From assembly GCA_964613665.1 (NCBI GenBank), contig CAZTIG010000003.1, forward strand, positions 98,672-162,671: a stretch of 64,000 nt of DNA, read 5' to 3'. A program made the translations under genes and the position numbers. Shown piece after piece: positions 18,363 through 27,580 of the stretch. Positions within the stretch are counted from its first letter, which is position 1. Every line of letters starts with the position of its first letter. The DNA comes from CAZQFV01 sp964613665 (GTDB lineage: Bacteria; Chloroflexota; Chloroflexia; DTKN01). Under the pieces are notes generated by a model. That model ran no database searches. It was not told where the DNA came from and saw nothing but the letters and a program-made list of their open reading frames with translations.

Positions 18363-19247
18363 GTGAATACCCTCAAGGCCCTCTGGCAAAAGGTGCCTCT
18401 TTTCTGGCGGCTGGCCGGCCCGGCGCTGCTGCTGGCCCTGGCGGTGATCGCCTTTGTCCAAAGCCGGCCCGACGGCCGCCTGCACCTCCACTTCCTCCCG
18501 GTCGGCCAGGGCAACGCCATCCTGGTGGTCTCGCCCGCGGGCCAGACGGTGCTGATCGACGGCGGCCCCGATGCCACCGCCCTCCTGAGCGCCCTGGGCC
18601 ACCACCTGCCCTTCTGGAAGCCGGCGCTGGACATGGTGATCGTGACCGAGACCGACCCGGCCCGGCTGGCCGGCCCGCTCGCCGCCCTGGAGCGCTACCG
18701 GACGCAGGCGGCCGGCCGGCCCGGCCGCGTGCAGCGGAGCACGGGCTGGGAGCGCTGGCAAGAGCTCCTCGCCCGCCAGGGGGTCGCCGCCGCGGAACTG
18801 CAGCGCGGCAGCCGCGTGGAGCTGGGCGATGGGGTGGTGATCGAGATCGTCCACCCGGCCGCGGCGCTGCCGACCGGGGTAGCACCGGCCGGCCGCGACG
18901 ACGCCCTGGTGCTGCGCGTGACCTATGGGCACTTCTCCGCCATGCTCCCGACCGCGGCCGGGCCGGCCGGCCAACAGGCCCTGCTGCAGGCCGGCGCCGT
19001 GCCCCCGAGCAGCGTTCTCCTCATCCCCCGCCAGGCCGAGCACCAGGCACTCGACCCGGCCTTTCTCCAGGCCGCGCGGCCGGCCGTGGCCGTCGTCTCG
19101 GCCGGCAGCGGCTACCACCAGGGCCCCGACGCGCGTACGCTGGCCCTGGTCCAGGCGGCCGGCAGCGCCCTCTACCGCACCGATCGACAGGGGACGGTGG
19201 AGGTGGTGACCGATGGGACGGCGATCTGGGTGTGGACGGAACGGTGA
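18363..19247 (+). CDS. Membrane-anchored ComEC-like metallo-beta-lactamase fold, metal site lost
   Basis: About 294 residues. Start options are the ATG at 18357 or the GTG at 18363. GTG is preferred because GGGAGG then sits at the right distance. One N-terminal membrane helix (about 12-32) anchors an outside domain that begins FLPVGQGNAILVVSPAGQ and IDGG, the opening of ComEC/Rec2-type metallo-beta-lactamase domains (DVGQGDA...IDAG). Where the metal motif ThxHxDH should stand the sequence reads VTETDPARLAGPL, with no histidines. Later ligand histidines are also not evident. It therefore probably binds rather than cleaves nucleic acid or another ligand. It has its own strong promoter and is not part of a competence locus here. 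Confidence 0.7.
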   Translation: MNTLKALWQKVPLFWRLAGPALLLALAVIAFVQSRPDGRLHLHFLPVGQGNAILVVSPAGQTVLIDGGPDATALLSALGHHLPFWKPALDMVIVTETDPARLAGPLAALERYRTQAAGRPGRVQRSTGWERWQELLARQGVAAAELQRGSRVELGDGVVIEIVHPAAALPTGVAPAGRDDALVLRVTYGHFSAMLPTAAGPAGQQALLQAGAVPPSSVLLIPRQAEHQALDPAFLQAARPAVAVVSAGSGYHQGPDARTLALVQAAGSALYRTDRQGTVEVVTDGTAIWVWTER

Positions 19248-19273
19248 GAGCTCTTCAAGTATGCGCCAGCTCC

Positions 19274-19302
19274 TTGACGCCAGGACGGCCCTGTGGTACG
19301 AT
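19274..19302 (+). promoter_or_regulatory. Promoter of the DUF457-like gene
   Basis: TTGACG, 17 bp, TACGAT preceded by TGTGG. Predicted start near 19309, giving a 27 nt leader with GGAGG. Confidence 0.65.
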
Positions 19303-19335
19303 GCGCTTGCCGACAGACCCCGCCCGGAGGCAGCG

Positions 19336-20409
19336 ATGAAAGGCATTGCCCACTTTGTCAGCGGCGTGGCCATCGCCACCTTCTTCCCCCAGGTCGTCCA
19401 GCAAGCCGCCGCAGGAGGCCTGCTCCCCGTCCTGGGGGGAGTGGGCGGCATCCTTCCCGACACGCTCGATTTCAAGTTCGCCCGCTACTTTGAGCGCTAC
19501 GACGACGAGATCGACCCCGGCCCCAGCCCCGACGCGCAGCAGATCGCCGAGCGGGTCGCCGCGGCCATGCGCGCGGCCTACGAGAGCGGCCGGCCGCGCA
19601 ACATCATGCTGCACACCATCCGCATGGGCCCCGACCTCTGGCGGCAGTACACCGTGCGCTTCGACCCGCCCGCCGGCCAGGTCATCGTGCGCATCGGCCC
19701 CCTGGTCAACACCGGCCAGGTGCCCTACCCCGGCTCGGAGCCGAAGGGGCAGACCGAGGCCTGCGTCCAGGTCGGCGTGCCCATGGTCCACACCTACGAC
19801 GCCGAGAACAAGGTCGACATCTTCAGCGGCCCCTCGTTCCTCTTTGCCCGCGAGGGCGACCACGTCCACATCCACTTCCTCGACTGGCACCGCCGCTGGT
19901 CGCATTCCTTCCCCTGCGGCCTGCTCGGCGGCTTGGCCGTCGGCCTCCTCGTCTGGCTGGCGGCGGGCATCGCCAGCGCGGCCGCTCCCGGCGGCTGGCC
20001 GGGCGGTTTCGCCGCCGCCCTGCCCATCGCCCTCTGGTCCGGCGCTGTCTTCACCCTTGGCTTCTTCGGCCACATCCTCGAGGATCAGCTCGGCCACATG
20101 GGCAGCAACCTCTTCTGGCCGTTCACCAGGAAACGCATGCCCGGCCTGCACCTGCTGCGTTCCGGCGACGCCATCCCCAACTTCCTGACCGTCTGGACCG
20201 CCCTGGCGCTGACCCTCTTCAACCTGGATCGTTTCTCGGCCCAGCCGCGCCTGCCGGCCGCGCTCTACCTGACAATCGCCCTGGGACTGCCCTGGGCACT
20301 CCTGCTCGGCCTGTACCTGCGGCAGCGCCTGCGCCGCCGGCCCGAAGCGCTGGAGAAGCTGCGCCAGGGGGACATTGTCGCCGAGAGCGAGGAGGTGGAG
20401 GTAGCCTGA
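19336..20409 (+). CDS. Membrane-bound DUF457-like putative metal-dependent hydrolase
   Basis: A 357-residue membrane protein related to the YdjM/DUF457 'metal-dependent hydrolase' family. The N-terminal helix with a conserved early His (MKGIAHFVSG) leads to GGVGGILPDTLD. A hydrophilic insert of about 150 residues then precedes DWHRRWSHSFPCG, and HILEDQLGHMGS follows, supplying the Asp/His clusters typical of the family. Several membrane helices fill the second half (about 205-235, 250-275, 310-355). The large insert between the first and second metal motifs is longer than usual. Function in this family is not firmly known. The ATG at 19336 follows GGAGG, and its own promoter is just upstream. 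Confidence 0.7.
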   Translation: MKGIAHFVSGVAIATFFPQVVQQAAAGGLLPVLGGVGGILPDTLDFKFARYFERYDDEIDPGPSPDAQQIAERVAAAMRAAYESGRPRNIMLHTIRMGPDLWRQYTVRFDPPAGQVIVRIGPLVNTGQVPYPGSEPKGQTEACVQVGVPMVHTYDAENKVDIFSGPSFLFAREGDHVHIHFLDWHRRWSHSFPCGLLGGLAVGLLVWLAAGIASAAAPGGWPGGFAAALPIALWSGAVFTLGFFGHILEDQLGHMGSNLFWPFTRKRMPGLHLLRSGDAIPNFLTVWTALALTLFNLDRFSAQPRLPAALYLTIALGLPWALLLGLYLRQRLRRRPEALEKLRQGDIVAESEEVEVA

Positions 20410-20544
20410 GGGTCGCCCCGGCATCGTGTCGGCGTGCAGGCGTCTGGGTGATCAAAGGGGCGGGAGTGAGGGCCCAGAACCGCCGTGCCGCGTCCCCGGT
20501 CACGTGGCCACCGCCTCGCCGGGACCTATCTGCGGAGGTCTGCC

Positions 20545-23500
20545 ATGAGATCTCTCTTGCACCGGCTGGCCATGCTACTCTCGCTCCTCGCGCTGCTCGC
20601 GCCCGGGCCGGCCCTGCTGGCCGCGCCCTTCCCTATCGCCCTGCCCCAGGGCGGCCAGGCCGCCGCGCCCCTCGACGTGGTCATCAACGAGGTGGCATGG
20701 ATGGGGACGGCGTTCAACACAGCCGATGAGTGGATGGAGCTGTATAACAACACCGCCAGCGCCGTCGACCTGACGGGCTGGCACCTCCGGGACGACGATG
20801 CGCTGGACATCGCCCTGACCGGGTCGATCCCTGCCCACGGTCACTATCTGCTGGAGCGCACCGACGACAACACGATCCCGGACATCCCGGCCGACTGGTA
20901 CGGCAGCTTTGGCACCGGCGGTCTGTCCGACGCTGGCGAGGTCCTGACCCTCACCGACAGCCTTGGCAACGTGATCGACACCGCCAACGCCGAGAATGGA
21001 GCGGGTTGGCCGGCCGGCACGACCTCCGGCCGCCGCAGCATGGAGAGGATCAACCCGCTATTGGCGGATATCGACTCCAACTGGGGCACAAACACCACCT
21101 GGATCCGCAACGGCTACGACGGCGGAGGCGCACCCATCAACGGAACCCCCAGGCAGCGGAACTCCCTATCGTGGCCTGACCTGGTCGTAGCCAAGCAGGC
21201 ACCGCCCGCCGCCCCCGTCGGCGCGCCCATCTCCTACCAGATCACCGTCGTCAACCAGGGGCCGCTGGCCGCGCCGGGCGTCCTGATCAGCGACACCCTG
21301 CCGGCAGGCTTCCTCTATTCGGCCCACGACGGCCCCTACCCCTGCAGCCTGTCCGGCGGCTACCTCTTCTCCTGCCAGGCCGGCACGATCGACCCGGCCG
21401 GCCAGGGCCAGGTCACGATCACCGGCAGCCTCGCCCTGACCGCCTCCGGAACGCTCCTCAACCTGGTCTATGCTACGGCCGCCATCACCGAGATCACCGG
21501 CACCAACAATCTGGCCCAGGCCGCCACCCTGGTCCAGGAGGCCCACGCCGACCTGGCCGTGGCCAAGACCGGCCCGGCCACCGTCGAGCCCGGCGACGCG
21601 CTCACCTACACCCTGGCCATCAGCAACATCGGCCAGCTGGCCGCGCCAGGCCTCCTCATCACCGACACCCTACCGACCGGCCTGGCCTTTGTCTCGCAGG
21701 ACAGCCCCTACACCTTCACCCAGTTGGCCCCCCAGACCCTCTTCTGGGAGGCGGGCACGCTGGACAGCGGGGCAAGCAGCCGGATTACCGTGTCCGCTGA
21801 AGTGCTGCCCACCGCCACGGGGACGCTCGCCAACCAGGTCTGGGCCACCACCGCCATCACCGAGGTCACCAGCACCAACAACCTGGCCTGGGCCTACACC
21901 CTGGTCGAGGCCATCGAGCCCGACCTGGCCGTGGCCAAGGCCGGGCCGGCCAGCGCTCACCCCGGCGACCCGCTCACCTACACCCTGGCTATCAGCAGCA
22001 TCGGCGCGCTGACCGCCCCGGGGGTACGCCTGACCGACACCCTGCCGGCCGGCCTGGCCTTTAGCGATTCCACCCCCTACCCCGACCTCCAGCCGGCCCC
22101 CGGCGTCCTCGTCTGGACCCTGGGCGACCTGCCCCCTTCCACCTCCCAGACAGTCCTGGTCTATGGCACCGTGGTCCCCACGGCCGGCGGCACGCTCGTC
22201 AACACCATTGTGGCGACCACCCCGCTCACCGAGACCGACCCGGGCAACAACAGCGCCACCTGGACCACCACCGTCCTGCCTCCCGGCGAGGGGCTGGTGG
22301 TCATCAACGAGGTGGCCTGGGGCGGGACTGCGGACTCGGCCGCCGACGAGTGGATGGAGCTCTACAACGCCGCCCCCGGCGCCGTCGACCTGGCCGGCTG
22401 GACCCTGCGCTCCAGCGACGGCACCCCCACCATCCCCCTCACCGGCACCATCCCCCCCGGCGGCTACTTCCTCCTGGAGCGCGACGACGACAGCACCGTC
22501 AGCGACATCCCCGCCGACCTGATCTACCAAGGGGGCCTGAACAACGGCCCTCCCGGCGAGGTCCTCACCCTGACCAACGCCCTCAGCCAGGTCGTCAGCA
22601 CGGCCAACGCCAATGGTGGGGCCTGGCCGGCCGGCTCCGGCTCGCCGAGCTACCTCTCCATGGAGCGCGTCGACCCGCTGGCTCCCGACACCGATGCCGG
22701 CTGGGTCAGCAACGACACGGTCCATCGCAACGGCCTGGCCGCCAACGGAGCCGCCATCAACGGCACGCCCAAGTACCCGAACTCCCCTCTGCAGCGCCCC
22801 GACCTGGCCGTGACCAAAACCGGGCCGGAGAGTGCGGCCATCGGACTGCCGATCACCTACACATTGCTCATAGGTAATGTCGGACTGGAGGACGCCGCCG
22901 ACGTGCGCATCACCGACACCCTGCCTATCGGCATCTCCTTCGTCTCCCAGACCAGCAGCTACCCCTTCAGCTTCGAGCAGGCGGGAAACTTGCTCGTCTG
23001 GACGGCAGACCTCCTGCCCACCGCCACCACCGCCGCGATTACCCTGCACGCACTGGTGGCCAGCGGCGCGCCCGCGCAGGTGCAGAACTGCCTGGCCGCC
23101 ACGACCGCCGGCGCCGAGACGGTCCTGGACAACAACAGCGCCTGCTGGCAGACGACCGTCGCCGGCGGAACCGTGCCGGTCTACCTGCCCCTGGTCTTTC
23201 GGGACTATTGCCTGCAGCTCCAGATCGGGGCCGTTTTCTTCAAGGGCTACCTGACCGGCCAGCCCGACGAAGCCGTCCAGCTCTACAACGCCGGCACTGT
23301 CCCGATCGACCTGAGCGGATGGAGTCTCTGCAAGTTCACCACCAGCCTGCGATGCTGGGCGCTGCCGCCGCTCTCCATCGCCCCCGCCCAGCCACTCTGG
23401 CTGAGCCACGACGCTGCTGCCTTTGCCCTGACCTTTGGCTTCCCCCCGGACTATGAGGCCGCTTCGTGGTTCTCGGGAGGCAACCTGAGCGACGACGGCG

Positions 23501-25560
23501 ACGAGGTCGTCCTGCTCGACCCGGCCGGCCGGACCGCCGACGCCCTAGTCTACGGCACCGGGGTGTACACGGCGGTGGCCGGCTGGCAGGGGCCGCCGGT
23601 CGCCCCCTACTACGCCAGCGGCCAGGTCCTCCAGCGCGTCCTCGACGAGCAGACCGGCCGGCCCCTCCCCGACAGCGATAGTGCCGCCGACTGGCAGCAG
23701 GACAGCGCCGATCCCTGGCGCGGCCGGCGGTCCGTGCGGCCGGGCTGGGACCTGGAGGCCTTTTTCCGGCCGCTGTCGACGACCGCCGCGGCCTCGATCA
23801 CCGTGGCCATAGCTCCCGACAACGCCGCCGCGGTGCTGCTTTCCGCCATTGCCCGGGCTCAACAGACGATCGAGATGGAACTCTATCAGCTAGAGCTGGC
23901 CAGCGTCGTCGACGCGCTCGTGGCGGCGCAGCAGCGCGGGGTCAGCGTGACCGTGCTGCTGGAAGGCGGCCCGGTCGGCGGCATCTCCGACCAGGAGCGC
24001 TGGGCCTGCCAGCAGATCGAAGGACACGGCGGGCAGTGCTGGTTCATGTTCCAGGATCCCGGCGCTGTCACCTCCACCGTCCCCATCCACGACCGCTACG
24101 ACTACCTGCATAGCAAGGTTGCCCTGTTCGACCGGGAGTGGGTTGTCGTCTCCTCCCAGAACCCCACCCCCAGCGGCCTGCCCGACGACGACAAGGGCGA
24201 CGGCACATGGGGCTCGCGCGGCGTGCTCGTGCTGACCGACGCCCCGGCGGTGGTGCAGCGGGCCGCCGCCATCTTCGACGCCGACCTGGACCCGCTCCAC
24301 CACCTGGACCTGATCCGCTGGGCTCCGGACAACCCCTACGGCTACGACGAGCCGCCGGCCGGCTTCCAGCCGATCACCGCTACGGGCGGGACCACCTACA
24401 CGGTCCAGTTTCCCGCCCCCCTGAGCATCTGGGGCACCCTTGGCTTTGAGCTGTTCTCGGCCCCCGAAGCCGCCCTGCGCCGGAGCGACGCCCTGCTGGG
24501 GCTTCTCGGGCAGGCCGGCCCGGGCGACCAGATCGACCTGCAGCAGGCGTACGAGCACAGCGTCTGGGGCAGTGACGGCCCCAACCTGCGCCTGGAGACG
24601 GCCATCGGCGCCGCCCAGCGGGGAGCCCGCGTGCGGCTGCTGCTCAGCGCACGGGCCTTTGGCCCGGATGCTTCCGACCTGGACAAGAACCGGGTCACGC
24701 TGGCCTACCTGGACAAGGTGGCCTGCGAACAGGGCCTCGACCTGGAGGCCCGCTGGGCCGACCCCACCGACGCCGGCATCCACAACAAGATGGCCCTGGT
24801 CCGCCTGGGCGGCCAGGGCTACGCTCACATCGGCAGCATCAACGGCAGCGAGAGCTCCAGCAAGCTCAACCGCGAGTTGGCGCTGCAGATCGCCTCCAAC
24901 GACGTCTATGCCTACCTGGTGGCCATGTTCGACTCCGACTGGGCCACGGCGACCCCCGATCACGTCGTGGTCAGCGAGGTCCTCTACGACCCCGCCGACC
25001 CTCTGGACGCCGGCACGGAGTGGGTCGAGCTGTACAACCCCACCGCCCAAGGCATGACCCTGGCTGGCTGGCGGGTGGGCGACGCCATGGCCGGCGACGA
25101 ATACGGCAGCGGCCGCTATACCTTCCCGGCCGGCACGGCCATCCCGGCACACGGCTTCCTGGTGCTCGCCGCCCAGGCCCTGGACTTTCGCGCCGCCTAC
25201 GGGTTCGCCCCCGATTACGAGTTCCGCGTCGACCCGGCGCGCGATGACCCCAGCGTGCCCAACCTGACCCTGATCCCGGGCTCCGGCTCCGGCCTTGCCC
25301 TGGGCAACGACGGCGACGAGGTGGCCCTGTGGGACGCGAGCGGAGCTTTGGTCGACGTGCTGGTTTACTGCGGCGGCTCGGACCCCTGCGGCGGATCGTA
25401 CCCCGGCGTGACCCCCTACTGGCCGGACGTAGCGCAGCCGGACCACTCCCTGGAGCGCCGACCGCCGGACATGGACACCGAAAACTGCCAGGTCGACTTC
25501 GTGGACAACTCCCTGCCCACGCCGCGGCAGCTGCCGGCCGGTTACTACGACTGCCGGTAG
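20545..25560 (+). CDS. Giant exported lamin-tail/DUF11 protein with a phospholipase D core
   Basis: 1671 residues with a signal peptide (about 1-30). Domain order: lamin-tail domain (44-205), three DUF11 repeats (about 211-577), second lamin-tail (585-748), fourth DUF11 (752-872), the motif VYLPLVF near 880, third lamin-tail (891-1065), phospholipase D superfamily core (about 1086-1460), fourth lamin-tail (1473-1671). The first HKD motif is good (LHSKVALFD...SSQN, near 1187). The second (HNKMALV...GSIN, near 1412) has Arg in place of the Asp, so activity is probable but not certain. Lamin-tail plus PLD architectures are known from secreted nucleases and phosphodiesterases. The ATG follows GGAGG. 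A transposase remnant begins directly after the stop. Confidence 0.85.
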   Translation: MRSLLHRLAMLLSLLALLAPGPALLAAPFPIALPQGGQAAAPLDVVINEVAWMGTAFNTADEWMELYNNTASAVDLTGWHLRDDDALDIALTGSIPAHGHYLLERTDDNTIPDIPADWYGSFGTGGLSDAGEVLTLTDSLGNVIDTANAENGAGWPAGTTSGRRSMERINPLLADIDSNWGTNTTWIRNGYDGGGAPINGTPRQRNSLSWPDLVVAKQAPPAAPVGAPISYQITVVNQGPLAAPGVLISDTLPAGFLYSAHDGPYPCSLSGGYLFSCQAGTIDPAGQGQVTITGSLALTASGTLLNLVYATAAITEITGTNNLAQAATLVQEAHADLAVAKTGPATVEPGDALTYTLAISNIGQLAAPGLLITDTLPTGLAFVSQDSPYTFTQLAPQTLFWEAGTLDSGASSRITVSAEVLPTATGTLANQVWATTAITEVTSTNNLAWAYTLVEAIEPDLAVAKAGPASAHPGDPLTYTLAISSIGALTAPGVRLTDTLPAGLAFSDSTPYPDLQPAPGVLVWTLGDLPPSTSQTVLVYGTVVPTAGGTLVNTIVATTPLTETDPGNNSATWTTTVLPPGEGLVVINEVAWGGTADSAADEWMELYNAAPGAVDLAGWTLRSSDGTPTIPLTGTIPPGGYFLLERDDDSTVSDIPADLIYQGGLNNGPPGEVLTLTNALSQVVSTANANGGAWPAGSGSPSYLSMERVDPLAPDTDAGWVSNDTVHRNGLAANGAAINGTPKYPNSPLQRPDLAVTKTGPESAAIGLPITYTLLIGNVGLEDAADVRITDTLPIGISFVSQTSSYPFSFEQAGNLLVWTADLLPTATTAAITLHALVASGAPAQVQNCLAATTAGAETVLDNNSACWQTTVAGGTVPVYLPLVFRDYCLQLQIGAVFFKGYLTGQPDEAVQLYNAGTVPIDLSGWSLCKFTTSLRCWALPPLSIAPAQPLWLSHDAAAFALTFGFPPDYEAASWFSGGNLSDDGDEVVLLDPAGRTADALVYGTGVYTAVAGWQGPPVAPYYASGQVLQRVLDEQTGRPLPDSDSAADWQQDSADPWRGRRSVRPGWDLEAFFRPLSTTAAASITVAIAPDNAAAVLLSAIARAQQTIEMELYQLELASVVDALVAAQQRGVSVTVLLEGGPVGGISDQERWACQQIEGHGGQCWFMFQDPGAVTSTVPIHDRYDYLHSKVALFDREWVVVSSQNPTPSGLPDDDKGDGTWGSRGVLVLTDAPAVVQRAAAIFDADLDPLHHLDLIRWAPDNPYGYDEPPAGFQPITATGGTTYTVQFPAPLSIWGTLGFELFSAPEAALRRSDALLGLLGQAGPGDQIDLQQAYEHSVWGSDGPNLRLETAIGAAQRGARVRLLLSARAFGPDASDLDKNRVTLAYLDKVACEQGLDLEARWADPTDAGIHNKMALVRLGGQGYAHIGSINGSESSSKLNRELALQIASNDVYAYLVAMFDSDWATATPDHVVVSEVLYDPADPLDAGTEWVELYNPTAQGMTLAGWRVGDAMAGDEYGSGRYTFPAGTAIPAHGFLVLAAQALDFRAAYGFAPDYEFRVDPARDDPSVPNLTLIPGSGSGLALGNDGDEVALWDASGALVDVLVYCGGSDPCGGSYPGVTPYWPDVAQPDHSLERRPPDMDTENCQVDFVDNSLPTPRQLPAGYYDCR

Positions 25561-25561
25561 C

Positions 25562-25870
25562 TGCTCCCACCGCGGCACAGCGATCCCTTTGGCCTGGGTC
25601 TTTCTGCCCGCCAACCGCAAGAAGGCCTGGCCGCCGGTGATCCTGGAGCTCCTCAAGAGCGTGGCCGTGTTGATCCCCGCCCGCTACGAGGTATTGTTGC
25701 TGACCGACCGCGGCTTGTATTCGCCCCGCCTGTATCGTTCCCTGCGCCACCGGCCCTGGCATCTCCTCTTGCGGGTCAACGCCCAGGCCTCGTCTCGGCG
25801 GCGGCGGGAAGCCTGGCGGCCCGTCGCGGCTCTCTTGCCTGGACCGGGACACCACTGGCGTGGGGCGCGA
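25562..25870 (+). pseudogene. Remnant of an IS4-type DDE transposase
   Basis: A frame without its own start reads HRGTAIPLAWVFLP, then VLLLTDRGLYS, then LLLRVNAQ. This is the middle of an IS4-type DDE transposase (YRGRALPLAW, the second catalytic Asp in DRG, and the RVN strand). The first Asp and the final Glu regions are absent, so both ends are lost and the element cannot move. It begins two bases after the stop of the giant surface protein. No terminal inverted repeats were recognised. Confidence 0.7.
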
Positions 25871-25897
25871 GATATGCCCGGATCTCTGATAGTATCC

Positions 25898-25926
25898 TTG
25901 ACTCAGTCCGCGGATTGTGCTATGCT
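25898..25926 (+). promoter_or_regulatory. Promoter of the zinc dehydrogenase gene
   Basis: TTGACT, 17 bp, TATGCT preceded by TTGTGC. Predicted start near 25933, leader about 113 nt. Confidence 0.65.
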
Positions 25927-25964
25927 GTCGCCCGGCCCCCCCGGGCCGGATAGCCCTTGGGAGA

Positions 25965-25980
25965 AGCGGAGCGCTCCGCT
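25965..25980. promoter_or_regulatory. 16 bp perfect palindrome in the dehydrogenase leader
   Basis: AGCGGAGCGCTCCGCT lies about 35 nt into the predicted leader. A second self-complementary block (GCCCGG, run of C, CCGGGC) lies just before it. It could be a repressor operator or an RNA hairpin. The sequence alone does not decide. Confidence 0.4.
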
Positions 25981-26045
25981 GGACATGTAGACAATAGGCA
26001 GCTCTCCCCCGCGATCGCGGCAGCACCGCCGGCAAGGAGCCGTTC

Positions 26046-27059
26046 ATGCAAGCCGTCGTCTTCCCCGCTCCCAACACAGTGATCCTGGACCAGGTCGCCG
26101 ATCCGCGCTGCGCGGCCGACGAGGTCGTCGTGCAGGTCGCGCAGGTGGGGATCTGCGGCACGGACCTGCATCTCTACCGCAACGAATACCCCGCCAGCTT
26201 CCCGCTGATCGCCGGCCATGAGTTCGCGGGGCAGATCGTCCAGGTAGGGCCAGGCGTCACCCGGTTCCACCGCGGCCAACGGGTCGCGGTCGACCCGAAT
26301 CTCTCCTGCGGCGCGTGCCACTTCTGCCGGCGGCAGCAGACCAACCACTGCCTCAACTGGCAGGGGATCGGCATTACCCGCCCGGGCGCGTTCGCCGAAT
26401 ACGTGGCCGTGCCGGCCCGCGCCTGTTACCCCCTGCCGGACACCCTGACCGATACGCAGGCCGCCTTTATCGAACCCCTCTCCTGCGTCGTCCACGCCCT
26501 GAACCGCCTGCGCGTCTGGCCGGGCGACGAGGTGTTGATCTTTGGCGCCGGGCCGATGGGCCTGCTGCTGCTCCAGGCTCTGCAGCGCAGCGGGGCGGCG
26601 CAGGTCGCGGTGGTGGAGAAACAAGCCCACCGGCGCAGCCTGGCCCGGGACATGGGCGCCGGCACTGCCGTGGATGCCGCCGCGGACCAGATGGAGGTGC
26701 TGCGGGAATTGGCTCCCCACGGGTTTGCCATCGTCGTCGACGCCACGGGGTCGCCCGCCGTCATCGAGCGGGCTCTCGACTTCCTAAAGCCGCGCGGACA
26801 GTACTTGCAGTTCGGCGTGGCGCCGCAGGGAGCGCGCGTCCCCTGGTCGCCCTACGAGATCTTTCGCCGGGATTGGACCATCATCGGCAGCTTCGCGCTT
26901 TGTTACGACTTTGAGCCGGCGATCACCTGGCTGGCCAACCGCGTCGTGGACATCGCGCCCCTGTTCAGCCACACGCTGCCGCTGGCGGACTTTGCGCACG
27001 CCTTCCAGGAGTTTGCCGCCGGCCGAACGCTCAAGGTACACCTGCGGCCGCGAGCGTGA
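26046..27059 (+). CDS. Zinc-dependent alcohol/polyol dehydrogenase (MDR family)
   Basis: A 337-residue medium-chain dehydrogenase close to threonine or sorbitol dehydrogenases. Catalytic zinc ligands are the Cys in GICGTDLHLY (about 38) and the His-Glu pair in GHEFAG. The structural zinc loop is complete (CGACHFCRRQQTNHC). The Rossmann fold shows GAGPMGLLLLQ (about 168-178), so NAD(P)+ is the cofactor. The substrate is not predictable, but sugar alcohols or related secondary alcohols are usual. It stands alone under its own promoter, with a possible operator in the leader. The ATG at 26046 follows AAGGAG. Confidence 0.85.
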   Translation: MQAVVFPAPNTVILDQVADPRCAADEVVVQVAQVGICGTDLHLYRNEYPASFPLIAGHEFAGQIVQVGPGVTRFHRGQRVAVDPNLSCGACHFCRRQQTNHCLNWQGIGITRPGAFAEYVAVPARACYPLPDTLTDTQAAFIEPLSCVVHALNRLRVWPGDEVLIFGAGPMGLLLLQALQRSGAAQVAVVEKQAHRRSLARDMGAGTAVDAAADQMEVLRELAPHGFAIVVDATGSPAVIERALDFLKPRGQYLQFGVAPQGARVPWSPYEIFRRDWTIIGSFALCYDFEPAITWLANRVVDIAPLFSHTLPLADFAHAFQEFAAGRTLKVHLRPRA

Positions 27060-27451
27060 CCTGCCGGGGCCGCTCGAAAGCCGCTCAGTTGGGGGCAAGT
27101 ACCCGTGGCGCTAACGGGCGGTACCGTATCACGAACAGGACAGGCCAGGACCTTTCACGATCAGGAGGGGCGCGAAGAGTGGAGATCACGCCCACAGACA
27201 CCTTCTGCAGGAACCTGCATGGGGATTGTCCCGTGCCCACCTTGATGCCGGGAGAAGTCCGGCCGACGGACTCCTTCTGCGATGTTGAGCCAAGAGGGCC
27301 GGAAGCTCAAACCCGGACGACTACCGTGGTAAGCGTGGCTGCTGATCAGATTCGCCCTGGCAGTGCAGAAGACAGCCTCCGGTTGCGCCAGTACCAAAGA
27401 GGAGGGAGATGGGCAACCACCTGATTGGCGCGATGCCCCAGCGCAGCAAGC
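27060..27451. other. Gene-free stretch, nothing recognised
   Basis: A 122-codon plus-strand frame spans most of it but lacks a ribosome-binding site and a recognisable fold. No hairpin terminator or RNA family was identified. It separates the dehydrogenase from the pgk promoter. Confidence 0.45.
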
Positions 27452-27480
27452 TTGACCTGTATGCACGGCTATGCTAGAAT
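27452..27480 (+). promoter_or_regulatory. Promoter of the pgk-tpiA unit
   Basis: TTGACC, 17 bp, TAGAAT preceded by TATGC. The predicted start near 27487 leaves a leader of about 327 nt before pgk. The leader opens with a clear hairpin (GGAGGCC/GGCCTCC). Confidence 0.7.
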
Positions 27481-27580
27481 GCACCACAGGAGGCCGCCGG
27501 CCTCCGAGCAGTCGATTTGCCACATCGGCAGGCTGCCCCCGGGCGCAGTTGTGCTGCGCGGGCCCTCCGCAGGAGCAGCC

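Noticed and set aside
27056..27424. 122-codon plus-strand frame after the dehydrogenase
   Set aside because: It has no credible start site or conserved-looking segment, and it begins inside the previous gene.
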